Shown: positions 26,070 to 34,629 of the stretch, one piece after another
Layout: each line of letters begins with the position of its first letter
Numbering within the stretch: the stretch's first letter is position 1
Assembly (NCBI RefSeq): GCF_042434915.1
Contig: NZ_CP170198.1
Span: 1,054,001-1,118,000 of the forward strand
Source: Aquimarina sp042434915
Lineage (GTDB): Bacteria > Bacteroidota > Bacteroidia > Flavobacteriales > Flavobacteriaceae
Reading direction: 5' to 3'
Length of the DNA stretch: 64,000 bases
Made by a program: the position numbers and the translations under genes
Notes under the pieces: generated by a model
The model's database searches: none
What the model was told of the DNA's origin: nothing
Seen by the model: the letters and a program-made list of their open reading frames with translations, nothing else

Positions 26070-26921
26070 ATGAAAACAATTTTAGTTCCTACCGATTTTT
26101 CTAATAATGCGTATAATGCTTTATTATATGCGACAAGACTTTTTAAAGAAAAAGCCTGTAAAATATACATTTTAAATACGTTTGAAGTTGAGACTCCAAT
26201 ATTAACGAGCAGGGTAGATACGACAAAAGGAACTTTATTATATACGCAATTAAGTAATACATCAAAGGAGGGATTAGAAAAAACATTGCATGCGATTAGA
26301 CGAGATTGTGAGGGTTTGAATCATATGTTTGAGACTCTTTCGATTTCAAAAAATATTGTAGATACAATACAACAGACTATTAAGAATAAACAAATCGATC
26401 TTGTTGTAATGGGAACTCAAGGAGCTACAAGTGCAAAGCAATATCTTTTGGGAAGTAATACTATCCATGTTTTAAAGAGTAATACACTTTGTCCAACGCT
26501 TATAATACCTAACGAGTATGTTTTTACTAAACCAAAAGACATGGCCTTCTCGACAGATTTGAGACGCTTTTATAGTAAAAAAGAAGTCAATCCAATCAAT
26601 ACATTGATGACCATGTTTCACGCTCATTTGCATATCCTGCATATTAGAGAAGCTGGTGAGTTAGAAGATAGCCAACAATATAATTATGATACTTTATTGG
26701 CACATCTTGGAGACGATACTGAAGTGAGTTTACATTGGCTCACAAAAAAGAAAGAAAAAACAGAAAGTATAAGCAATTATATCAAGCACAATAATATACA
26801 TCTGCTTTATATGGTTAATTATAAACATAGTTTTATAGAACGAATGACACGAGAATCTGTTATTAGGAAGATGGGGCTTAGCGTTGAGGTACCTTTTATG
26901 GTAATTCCCGAATCCTCCTGA
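26070..26921 (+). CDS. Two-domain universal stress protein
   Basis: 283 residues, start MKTILVPTDFSNNAYNA. Domain 1 motif GTQGATSAKQYLLGSN; domain 2 motif NYKHSFIERMTRESVI in place of glycines. It has its own FNR-type promoter. The next usp gene follows after 109 bp. Confidence 0.9.
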   Translation: MKTILVPTDFSNNAYNALLYATRLFKEKACKIYILNTFEVETPILTSRVDTTKGTLLYTQLSNTSKEGLEKTLHAIRRDCEGLNHMFETLSISKNIVDTIQQTIKNKQIDLVVMGTQGATSAKQYLLGSNTIHVLKSNTLCPTLIIPNEYVFTKPKDMAFSTDLRRFYSKKEVNPINTLMTMFHAHLHILHIREAGELEDSQQYNYDTLLAHLGDDTEVSLHWLTKKKEKTESISNYIKHNNIHLLYMVNYKHSFIERMTRESVIRKMGLSVEVPFMVIPESS

Positions 26922-27030
26922 TTTACATCTTGTGAGTAAGTATGCGAGTTTATCTTTTTATTATAAATCGTACAGTATTTAATTATAAATGAAACGAAAC
27001 TTATCGAATACGAATAATAAACCTTAACAC

Positions 27031-27882
27031 ATGAAAAAGAAAATATTATTACCAACCGATTTTTCCAGAAACTCATGGAATGCGATAATTTACGCAGTAG
27101 AACTTTATAAAAATCAAGAATGTGAATTTTATATTTTGAACACCTTCAATGCGACAGGATATGCTTTGGATAGTATGATGGTACCCGAACCAGGTGATAA
27201 GGTCTTTGAAGATTTAAAAGAAAAGTCTGATACAGGATTGACAAAAATTATTAAACAATTAGAGATAAGAGAAGAAAATACCAAACATACATTTATAGTA
27301 ATCTCTCAATTTAATTCGTTGCTAGAAGCTATTTTGGATATAGTAGAAAAAAAGGATATTGAGATGCTTGTAATGGGAACGCAAGGCGCGAGTGACAATA
27401 ACAATATTATATACGGCACCAATGCAGTATTGGTAATGGAGAAAGTTAGAAATTGTCCTGTACTTGCTATTCCTAAAGAAGTAACCTTTAAAGAACCTAA
27501 GGAAATTGTATTTCCTACAAGTTATAAAACGCATGTAAAGCGCAGAGAATTGGACTTTTTAATAAATATCGCTCAGTATAATAATTCTTCAATTCGAATT
27601 TTACATGTAACTAATAAAGAAGGACTAACCCCAGAACAAGAGAATAATAAACAATTGTACGCAGAATACTTTGATACATTAGATCATTCTTTTCATACCT
27701 TACATAATATGGATTTACAAAGCGCCCTAAATTGTTTTGTAGAGAGCAGAAATATAGATATGATCACTTTCATAAATAAAAAGCATTCTTTTTTTGACAG
27801 TATTTTATCAAAGCCTATGGTGAAAAATTTAGGATATTATTCTAAAGTTCCTGTATTGGCATTACATGATTTGAGAAATTGA
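27031..27882 (+). CDS. Two-domain universal stress protein
   Basis: 283 residues, start MKKKILLPTDFSRNSWNA. Domain 1 motif GTQGASDNNNIIYGTN; domain 2 motif INKKHSFFDSILSKP. It is most like the Usp at 15037 in its C-terminal half (CFVESRNIDMIT). A weak operator-like TGATTTACATCT lies at the end of the preceding gene (26919-26930), but no -7 box stands at the expected distance, so it may be cotranscribed with the gene at 26070. Confidence 0.9.
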   Translation: MKKKILLPTDFSRNSWNAIIYAVELYKNQECEFYILNTFNATGYALDSMMVPEPGDKVFEDLKEKSDTGLTKIIKQLEIREENTKHTFIVISQFNSLLEAILDIVEKKDIEMLVMGTQGASDNNNIIYGTNAVLVMEKVRNCPVLAIPKEVTFKEPKEIVFPTSYKTHVKRRELDFLINIAQYNNSSIRILHVTNKEGLTPEQENNKQLYAEYFDTLDHSFHTLHNMDLQSALNCFVESRNIDMITFINKKHSFFDSILSKPMVKNLGYYSKVPVLALHDLRN

Positions 27883-28310
27883 AATTTTTTGAAAGCACAA
27901 GAATAAAGAATATAGGTGTTTTGGATACGGTAAAGTCATAAATTATTGACGTAAAAATGATATAGTATTTATGTGATTTTAGGATAATAAAAATTTTATA
28001 GTTATCAAGGATTTTCTACTCGGCTCAAAGAAGTGTCTTACGCTATAGAACAGGCCGGTAAAATTTAGAGGTAGAAAATCACCAAGCAAAAGCTTTTCTT
28101 TTAAAGAATCTATTTATAAGGAGTTACTTGTTCGCTGATGCTTACCTAGACAGTAACCAATGAGAAACTAGGAAAGCACGTAATTAAAATGATTTCAAAC
28201 TAGATTAAAAACTTCAGGACACCCCAAGAATGATACTATATATAATGCTAAATGATACACTCGTATTGAATTAGTATCATACTTAGACTTTAATTTATTA
28301 ATAACTAACT
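27883..28310. other. Gene-free stretch between usp and nuclease genes
   Basis: No convincing gene. A 10-bp inverted repeat GATTTTCTAC (28010-28019) and GTAGAAAATC (28071-28080) brackets 51 bp that include GGCCGGTAAA. TGA-N7-TCA at 28267-28279 has the wrong spacing for the operator set. No clear -7 box for the gene at 28311 was found. Confidence 0.4.
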
Positions 28311-29162
28311 ATGACAAGTCAAAATTTTGATGTTATAAAATCATCAGGTGACCGTGCTAAATTTTCGTTTACAAAGCTTAGAAAATCTTTATACAGTAGT
28401 GGTGCAAATAAAGAGGTTGTTCAAAAGATAATGGATACCGTTCGCGATGAGCTATATCAAGGAATTACAACCAAAGAAATTTATAATCGTGCATTTGCCA
28501 TGCTCAAACAACATAAGTTAGTCTATGCTTCAAAATATAAATTAAAAAAGGCAATTTATGAGCTAGGACCAACGGGCTTTCCTTTTGAGCGTTTTGTAGC
28601 TGCCATTTTACAATTTTCGGGGTATACCGTTGAGGTTGGTAAAACTATACAAGGACATTGTGTAACACATGAAATAGATGTCATAGCCAAAAAGGAATCA
28701 AATCATTTACTGATCGAGTGCAAATATCACAGCGAAGAAGGTCGTAATTGTAATGTTAAAGTACCCTTATATATTTATTCTAGGTATAACGATATTTTGC
28801 AAAAGAATAGAATAGCAAAAGTATATACACCACAATTTTCAAAAGCATGGGTGGTTACTAATACGCGATTTACTCTTGATGCTATACAGTATGGGAATTG
28901 TGTAGGATTGCATTTATTGAGTTGGGACTATCCAAAAGGCAATGCACTTAAAGATCGTATAGATCGTTTAGGGTTGTATCCTATTACGACTTCTACGTTA
29001 CTTACCGATAGCGAAAAACAATTTTTATTAAGCAGGGATGTGGTTTTATTTAGACAATTAATTAAAGATGCTTTTTATCTAGATCATCTTGGGATTTCAG
29101 ATAAACGAAAAGAGAAAATTATGAATGAAGTCGATATGTTATGTACATTAAAGAATGACTAA
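28311..29162 (+). CDS. ATP-cone plus Mrr-type restriction endonuclease-like protein
   Basis: 283 residues. The N-terminal 90 residues match an ATP-cone (VIKSSGDRAKFSFTKLRKSL, as in ribonucleotide reductase regulators). The middle carries a PD-(D/E)xK nuclease core with HEIDVIAKKESNHLLIECKYH (about 122-142; catalytic Asp and the ExK-type Glu-Cys-Lys). The C-terminal 60 residues are unassigned. This would be a nucleotide-controlled DNA nuclease. It overlaps the following beta-CASP gene (TAATG), so the two proteins are made together. The exact substrate is unknown. Confidence 0.75.
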   Translation: MTSQNFDVIKSSGDRAKFSFTKLRKSLYSSGANKEVVQKIMDTVRDELYQGITTKEIYNRAFAMLKQHKLVYASKYKLKKAIYELGPTGFPFERFVAAILQFSGYTVEVGKTIQGHCVTHEIDVIAKKESNHLLIECKYHSEEGRNCNVKVPLYIYSRYNDILQKNRIAKVYTPQFSKAWVVTNTRFTLDAIQYGNCVGLHLLSWDYPKGNALKDRIDRLGLYPITTSTLLTDSEKQFLLSRDVVLFRQLIKDAFYLDHLGISDKRKEKIMNEVDMLCTLKND

Positions 29163-30529
29163 TGGAAGAGATTAAAATACACTTTTTAGGAGCAGCCGAA
29201 ACCGTTACAGGATCAAAATTTTATATAGAAACCTCACAAAAAAAGATATTGGTAGATTGTGGTATGTTTCAAGGGATTAAAAAATTACGGGAACTTAATT
29301 GGAGTACTTTACCTATTGACCCTTCAACAATTGATATTGTATTGCTTACTCATGGTCATTTGGATCATACTGGTTATTTACCAAGGTTATTACAACAAGG
29401 ATTTAAGGGAGAGATTATTGGGACGGCGCCAACATTAGCAATTACAGAAATTATTTTAAGAGATAGTGCAAAAATACATGAAGAAGAAGCGCAAAAAGCA
29501 AATAAAGAAGGCTATTCAAAACACGAATCAGCTCAGCCATTTTATACCATGACCCAAGCAGAGCAAACTATTAAACTTTTTAAGAAAAAAGAAGAAGGAA
29601 TTTGGTATACATTATCCCCAAATATCAAATACAGATTGAATTACAATGGGCACATTATTGGAGCAACGTATATCGAATTGGATATCCATGGAAAATTATT
29701 AGTTTTTTCTGGAGATATCGGTCGCAAAAATGACATATTACTCAAAAACCCTAAACAGCCTCAATGGGCGGATTTTTTATTTTTGGAAAGTACGTATGGT
29801 AATAAATGTCATCCCGAAGAAAATATAGAAGAGAAATTAATAACACTTATAAAAGATACTATTACCAATCAAGGAACTTTGATAATACCATCCTTTGCGG
29901 TAGAACGATTGCAAACACTTATGTTTCTTTTATGGACACTGTACAAAAAAAATAAAATTCCTAACATCTCCATATATGTAGATAGTCCTATGGGCAACTC
30001 GGTTACATCTTTATTTGAGCGCTTTGCAGACTGGCATAAAATTCCTCTTTCAGAATTGCGTACTATTTTAGATCATATTCATATAGTAACTTCTTTTAGA
30101 GATACTTGGAAGGTAATTGATAATCCACATCCTAAAATTGTAATTGCAGGAAGTGGTATGGTTACAGGGGGCAGAGTGCTTACGTATTTAAAACAATTGA
30201 TAGATAAACCTAATACATCGGTGCTTCTGGTAGGTTATCAAGCCGAAAGTACTAGAGGAAAACAATTACAAGATGGAGCTCATGAAATCAAAATATTTGG
30301 CAAATTTATACCTGTAAAAGCAAAAATTTTTCATGATCAAAGTTTATCTGCTCATGCAGATCAAGCCGAGCTATTAGATTGGATAAGTAACATAAAAAAC
30401 ATACCAGAACAAGTGTTTCTGGTACATGGGGAGGCAACGGCTTTAGACTCACTACGTGTCAAAATTAAAGATATATACAACTGGGAAGTTACCATACCAA
30501 GCCACAATCAGATTGTAACACTTAGGTAA
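29162..30529 (+). CDS. Beta-CASP metallo-beta-lactamase, RNase-like
   Basis: 455 residues in the order metallo-beta-lactamase, beta-CASP, RMMBL. LTHGHLDHTGYLPRLL (about 60-75) is the HxHxDH zinc motif, FSGDIGR and FLESTYGN are motifs 3-4, GSGMVTGGRVL lies in the beta-CASP part, and SLSAHADQAELLDW plus VHGE near the end complete the zinc site. Relatives process RNA exo- or endonucleolytically. It is coupled to the ATP-cone nuclease gene within a hypoxia/stress island; a role in RNA turnover at growth arrest is inference. Confidence 0.88.
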   Translation: MEEIKIHFLGAAETVTGSKFYIETSQKKILVDCGMFQGIKKLRELNWSTLPIDPSTIDIVLLTHGHLDHTGYLPRLLQQGFKGEIIGTAPTLAITEIILRDSAKIHEEEAQKANKEGYSKHESAQPFYTMTQAEQTIKLFKKKEEGIWYTLSPNIKYRLNYNGHIIGATYIELDIHGKLLVFSGDIGRKNDILLKNPKQPQWADFLFLESTYGNKCHPEENIEEKLITLIKDTITNQGTLIIPSFAVERLQTLMFLLWTLYKKNKIPNISIYVDSPMGNSVTSLFERFADWHKIPLSELRTILDHIHIVTSFRDTWKVIDNPHPKIVIAGSGMVTGGRVLTYLKQLIDKPNTSVLLVGYQAESTRGKQLQDGAHEIKIFGKFIPVKAKIFHDQSLSAHADQAELLDWISNIKNIPEQVFLVHGEATALDSLRVKIKDIYNWEVTIPSHNQIVTLR

Positions 30530-30656
30530 TATTTAAATTGAGAAGCACTGATTCTTAATCATGTTTACTTTGTAGCTGCACGGATATCATAGCTACACAT
30601 GGTATACAGCGTATTCGCGAGCCAAGTATAATATAAATGTTATAATTATTAATACA

Positions 30657-31061
30657 ATGGAAAAAGAAACACAGTTAGAAAATAAAGAAGTCAAATCCTT
30701 TCATGTAGATTTGATTAATTGGAAAACCAATCTCCAAAGATTAGACAATGAGTTGTACTTTTTAAAAAAGTTATTAAACTCGAATGCATTTGCTTCAAAT
30801 ATTCCCAATGTATATGAAATATTAACAAATTTTAAAATTCAACTTAAAGATATAGAAAAGTCAGCTTTGGTTCTTTATGAAGAACTACAGGTACATGAAA
30901 ATCAATTAGGAGGTTTACTTGAATGTGATACCATTTATTGTGACCATTTTTATGTAAAAAGACACAAAGAAGTCCAGTATATGTATAAAAAATTCTGTGA
31001 TATTTTTGCGCAAGAAAAAAATGACATGTACTTAAAACTTGCAACTATTTTGCGATTCTGA
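30657..31061 (+). CDS. Unknown helical protein
   Basis: 134 residues, soluble, nearly all helix with heptad-like spacing (FHVDLINWKTNLQRLDNELY). It resembles the interrupted gene at 31771-32214 in length and in the pattern of an N-terminal W-containing helix, a central HENQL/HYNQL helix and a C-terminal Lys-rich helix. No family recognised. Upstream, GCACGGATATCA at 30578-30589 is only a half operator with no -7 box in register. Confidence 0.6.
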   Translation: MEKETQLENKEVKSFHVDLINWKTNLQRLDNELYFLKKLLNSNAFASNIPNVYEILTNFKIQLKDIEKSALVLYEELQVHENQLGGLLECDTIYCDHFYVKRHKEVQYMYKKFCDIFAQEKNDMYLKLATILRF

Positions 31062-31085
31062 TTTTTTGTTAAAAAATTGATAGTA

Positions 31086-31128
31086 TGATTTTTATCATGT
31101 TTTAATATGTGCTTTAATGATACTTTTA
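31086..31128 (+). promoter_or_regulatory. FNR-type operator and -7 box of hsp20
   Basis: Core TGATTTTTATCA at 31086-31097 (centre 31091.5), identical to the core at 14973. The -7 box is TACTTTTA at 31121-31128 and the spacing 36.5 bp. Confidence 0.78.
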
Positions 31129-31170
31129 TACCATTAAACACAAATACTAACATCTTAAAAACTTCACATT

Positions 31171-31608
31171 ATGTCATTAATTAATTTAAAAAACAAGCGC
31201 TTTCCCTGGATAAATGATAGTGTATCGAACTGGTTAGATACAAATGCATTTTTCTCTGATGATTTTTTTGTAAAAAATAGTAATGTACCTGCTATGAATG
31301 TCAAAGAGGGTAAAAAAGATTTTGAAATTGAACTGGCAGTTCCAGGATATTCTAAAGAGGATATTAAAGTTACCATGGAGGATGATGTACTGCATATAAG
31401 TGCTAAATCAAACAAAGAAGAAATAAAAGAAGATGCCAACTATACACGCCAAGAATTTACTTATCAAGAATTTGATAGAAAGTTGCAATTACCCACAACA
31501 ATTGATCAACAAAAAGAAGTAAAAGCATCGTACAAAAATGGCATATTAAAATTTAAATTACTCAAAAAAGAGAATGCTCTAGAATTTCCCAAAAAAATAT
31601 TCAGATAG
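31171..31608 (+). CDS. Small heat shock protein, Hsp20/alpha-crystallin family
   Basis: 145 residues with an alpha-crystallin domain at about 45-135: KDFEIELAVPGYSKEDIKV, then SYKNGILKF, the usual A-x-x-x-G-I-L motif near the end of the domain. A short N-terminal arm and C-terminal extension support oligomer formation. It is an ATP-independent holdase chaperone in the cytoplasm. Its FNR-type promoter puts it with the usp genes, as hspX is with usp genes in the mycobacterial DosR regulon. Confidence 0.93.
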   Translation: MSLINLKNKRFPWINDSVSNWLDTNAFFSDDFFVKNSNVPAMNVKEGKKDFEIELAVPGYSKEDIKVTMEDDVLHISAKSNKEEIKEDANYTRQEFTYQEFDRKLQLPTTIDQQKEVKASYKNGILKFKLLKKENALEFPKKIFR

Positions 31609-31770
31609 GGTAAAACATACTAAAAACAGTTATAGGTAGGTATAGTGAAAATTGTATACAACCCTAATCACAAGGTATGGATTTTCTAAGTTATAATGGT
31701 CAAAATCTTACGAGAAGCATTTTTACTTGTAAACAAGGTAGTTTTAATTATTATCTAAAGAAATACGCTA

Positions 31771-32214
31771 ATGAAAAGTAGAGTAGTTAACTCCAAATAT
31801 GTGGAATGGCGAAGTGCAGAAGAAATGCATGAAATTGCGCTTACTTGGATTTCTGAATTAAAATTCATTAAAGATGAACAATACTTTTTTGATGAATTGC
31901 TAGATAATTTTTCTTTACAACTATTATCGGAGAAGAATTTTACAAAAAGTAAAAAAGTACATAATGCACTGGGCGAAATGCGAAAGTATCTAGAACCGTT
32001 GCTCAAATAAATAATTAATCATTATAACCAATTAACGATTCTTCTTGATGGTATCGATCAATTGGAAGAAGAGAAAAAGTATAAAGAGCAAAATATACAA
32101 ATACATCACGAAATTTCTGGATATCTAAATGATTACAAATCTGTAAAAAAAGAAGTATTTAGTTTACTTAAAAATATCATGAAATTGGATAAACAAAGAC
32201 GAATATCAGAATAA
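31771..32214 (+). pseudogene. Helical protein gene interrupted by an in-frame TAA
   Basis: From ATG at 31771 the frame runs 79 codons to TAA at 32008-32010, then stays open in the same frame for 67 more codons to TAA at 32212-32214. The downstream part (starting IINHYNQLTILLDGIDQLEE) is a Lys/Glu-rich helix pair, as in the intact relative at 30657. The combined 147-codon frame has the length and layout of that relative. So one base change created the stop, or a sequencing error did, or the 79-residue N-terminal part is functional alone. Confidence 0.6.
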
Positions 32215-32215
32215 A

Positions 32216-32749
32216 TTGATCTATAAATTGTATAAAGAAAATTCTTTGAAAAAAATTATCAGTTTAGGTATTATAATTTCTATGATGTCTATAGCTTTTT
32301 GGATATGGTATGATTATACTTACTCTATGGATACTGTAATTCCTTTTGAGATAAAATCCTCTAAGCTTCCTAATAAAGTGTTAATTGCTTCTCAAGGGAG
32401 TCGTTTTAAAGATTCTTTGGTACAACATATAATTAATCATTACAAAGAAGATCCAATTTATTTTAAAATTATAGATGCATATACACTTTTTACTGTAAAC
32501 ATTGATAAATGGGATGCTTTAATAATTATTAATTCGTGGGAATATGGGAACCCTCCCAAAAATGTAAAAAGGATTATAGTAAATCATCCCGATAAAATGA
32601 ATAAGTTGATCATACTATCAACCATAGGGAGTTATAATTTTGACTTAAAAGATGTGGATATGATCTCTGGAGAGTCTATCATAGAGCATTTACCACGTTA
32701 TACCGATCAAATTACGAGACGCTTAGATATAATTTTAGAAAATAAATAA
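32216..32749 (+). CDS. Membrane-anchored protein of unknown function
   Basis: 177 residues from TTG at 32216, one base after the stop of the interrupted gene. One N-terminal membrane helix (about 14-31, IISLGIIISMMSIAFWIW) is followed by an outside domain with alternating strands and helices (KVLIASQGSRFKDSLVQHI), which resembles a flavodoxin-like alpha/beta fold, without a clear FMN motif. Function not recognised. It is followed 10 bp later by a lipoprotein gene, so an envelope pair is likely. Confidence 0.6.
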   Translation: MIYKLYKENSLKKIISLGIIISMMSIAFWIWYDYTYSMDTVIPFEIKSSKLPNKVLIASQGSRFKDSLVQHIINHYKEDPIYFKIIDAYTLFTVNIDKWDALIIINSWEYGNPPKNVKRIIVNHPDKMNKLIILSTIGSYNFDLKDVDMISGESIIEHLPRYTDQITRRLDIILENK

Positions 32750-32759
32750 GGAAGTATAT

Positions 32760-33449
32760 ATGATTAACTTTAAACAATTCTTTGGCTCTTTAGGCTTAAT
32801 GTTTTTTAGCTTAGGTTGTAATTCTAGTGAACTTATAGAGAATTGGAAACATCCGGATATTGAAATCTTTGAAGCTCAGAAGGTTTTAGTAATTGGTATG
32901 ACAAAAGATCAAAAGAGTCGACATACTTTTGAAAAAAAATTAGTAGCTCAATTGAAAAAAAATAACGTTAATGCCTATGAGAGTTATACAGTTTTAAACA
33001 CCGAATATACAATAAACCCGAAAACAGAAAACGATTTACTAATCTTAGAATCAAATCTTATAACTCAAGGATTTGATGCTATTTTGGTGTCAAAGGTAGT
33101 TGGGGTAGAAGAAAAAGTTTCCTTGACTCAAGCATATAAAAACATGAACCGAATTTTTGATAGCTTTAGAGAGGATTATTACAATAATCAAAATATTTAT
33201 CACAATGAGACATATTATGATGAATATAAAATTTATCATGTAGAGTCTACTTTATACTGTGTCTGTCCCGATCGAGAACGAGAAACCATATGGAAAGGTT
33301 CAATTGATATAACCGAACCACAACGCATAAATAAAGCTGTTAACGATTATATTAAAGTATTAGTGTGGGCGCTCAAAAGTCAAAAAATATTAATGATATC
33401 AGATATAGAAGGTGAAGGTGATGATAGTCTGTTTCCAACCGAGGAGTAA
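32760..33449 (+). CDS. Lipoprotein of unknown function
   Basis: 229 residues, with lipoprotein signal ending FFSLGC (Cys at about 20). The mature domain has alternating alpha/beta sequence (KVLVIGMTKDQKSRHTFEKK, then LVAQLKKNNVNAYESYTVL) as in DUF4136-type lipoproteins, and a Tyr/Asn-rich stretch near 140-160. Two Cys in LYCVCPDRE may form a disulfide. It probably forms a unit with the membrane protein upstream. Role unknown. Confidence 0.65.
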   Translation: MINFKQFFGSLGLMFFSLGCNSSELIENWKHPDIEIFEAQKVLVIGMTKDQKSRHTFEKKLVAQLKKNNVNAYESYTVLNTEYTINPKTENDLLILESNLITQGFDAILVSKVVGVEEKVSLTQAYKNMNRIFDSFREDYYNNQNIYHNETYYDEYKIYHVESTLYCVCPDRERETIWKGSIDITEPQRINKAVNDYIKVLVWALKSQKILMISDIEGEGDDSLFPTEE

Positions 33450-33484
33450 GAATTACTCCTACTAGCAGTAAATATAAAAATCCC

Positions 33485-34495
33485 ATGAAAATTTTAATAT
33501 ATAGTGCCAAAGATTTTGAAATTCCTTATCTAGAAAAGGCTAATAATGATCATCATACACTACATTATGTAGCAGATCGACTTTCCGTTGATACTGCTAT
33601 GATGGCTATAGGATTTGATGGCATTTCAATTTTTTCTGCAGATGATGGTTCTTCAAAAATATTAAAACTTTTAAAAGATTTCGGAGTCAAATTTGTTGCT
33701 TTACGTTCTGCAGGTAATGATAATGTAAACATTGCTTCGGCTACTAAGTTAGGATTGCGAATAACACATACTCCTAAATACTCCCCTAATGCAATAGCAG
33801 AACATGCTGTTGCTCTAACACTTGCACTTAATAGAAAGCTAACATTAGCAAATAAAAATGTTTCTGACTACAATTTTTCTTTAAGTGAATTAATTGGTTT
33901 TGATTTGTTCAAGAAAAAAGTTGGAATCATAGGAGCCGGTAGAATAGGAAAAGTATTGATTAAAATTTTCAAAGGTTTTGATTGCGAGGTGATAGTAAAT
34001 GATTTAAAAAAAGAGGAAGCGTTATCTCAAAATTATGCTATTACTTTTACAGATATTGATACCTTATGTAGCAAATGTGACCTAATACTAATAAGTGTGC
34101 CTCTTACGACGGCTACGCATCATTTAATCGATGCTGTACAGATAGCGAAGATGAAAAAAGGTGTAATGCTTATTAATATAGCACGTGGTGCGATAGTCAA
34201 TACTGCCCATGTAATTGATGCATTAGATACTAAGCAAATTGGATATTATGGCACAGATGTATATGAAAGGGAACATGGTATCTTTTTTTATAATCACAAT
34301 CGTAATCGTCCAAATGATCCATTACTACAAAGACTATTAACACATCCAAATGTACTACTGACACCACATCAAGCTTTTGCAACCGATGAAGCACTAAAAA
34401 ATATTGCCCACGATACAATTAATGCATTTACGTTACTAGAACAAGGAGAATCATTGCCGAATGAATTGACAGCTCTTATTGATAATAAAGGGTAA
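33485..34495 (+). CDS. D-2-hydroxyacid dehydrogenase, LdhA-like (D-lactate)
   Basis: 336 residues. VGIIGAGRIGKVLIKIFKGF (about 142-161) is the NAD-binding GxGxxG motif, LRSAGNDNVN and NIARGAIVNT the substrate-side and catalytic Arg region, and LTPHQAF holds the catalytic His. The C-terminal pattern (TDVYEREHGIFFYNH) is that of fermentative D-lactate dehydrogenases of the LdhA type. It would regenerate NAD+ by reducing pyruvate when respiration is limited, fitting the island. It stands alone, 35 bp after the lipoprotein gene. Confidence 0.85.
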   Translation: MKILIYSAKDFEIPYLEKANNDHHTLHYVADRLSVDTAMMAIGFDGISIFSADDGSSKILKLLKDFGVKFVALRSAGNDNVNIASATKLGLRITHTPKYSPNAIAEHAVALTLALNRKLTLANKNVSDYNFSLSELIGFDLFKKKVGIIGAGRIGKVLIKIFKGFDCEVIVNDLKKEEALSQNYAITFTDIDTLCSKCDLILISVPLTTATHHLIDAVQIAKMKKGVMLINIARGAIVNTAHVIDALDTKQIGYYGTDVYEREHGIFFYNHNRNRPNDPLLQRLLTHPNVLLTPHQAFATDEALKNIAHDTINAFTLLEQGESLPNELTALIDNKG

Positions 34496-34583
34496 AATAC
34501 CGAAGATGTCTTTAGTTAAAAGTTTCTTTTATGAAGGCTTTATAATTACAGTATACCCTAAGTAATACATACTTTTTGTTAAT

Positions 34584-34611
34584 TTTACAGTTTACAGTTT
34601 ACAGTTTTCAG
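34584..34611. repeat. Short tandem repeat of TTTACAG
   Basis: Three exact copies of TTTACAG (34584-34604) and a fourth, TTTTCAG (34605-34611), in the gap between two convergent genes. Confidence 0.8.
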
Positions 34612-34629
34612 ATATCGATGGTGTAACAT

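Noticed and set aside
26919..26930. TGATTTACATCT before the usp gene at 27031
   Set aside because: Good core with one mismatch, but the sequence at the predicted -7 position (26954-26961) does not resemble TAnnTTTG.
28267..28279. TGA-N7-TCA upstream of the ATP-cone nuclease gene
   Set aside because: Spacer is 7 not 6, and no -7 box stands 36.5 bp from the centre. The same applies to 30549-30561 and 40906-40918.
30578..30589. GCACGGATATCA upstream of the gene at 30657
   Set aside because: Only one half-site is intact and no -7 box is in register.
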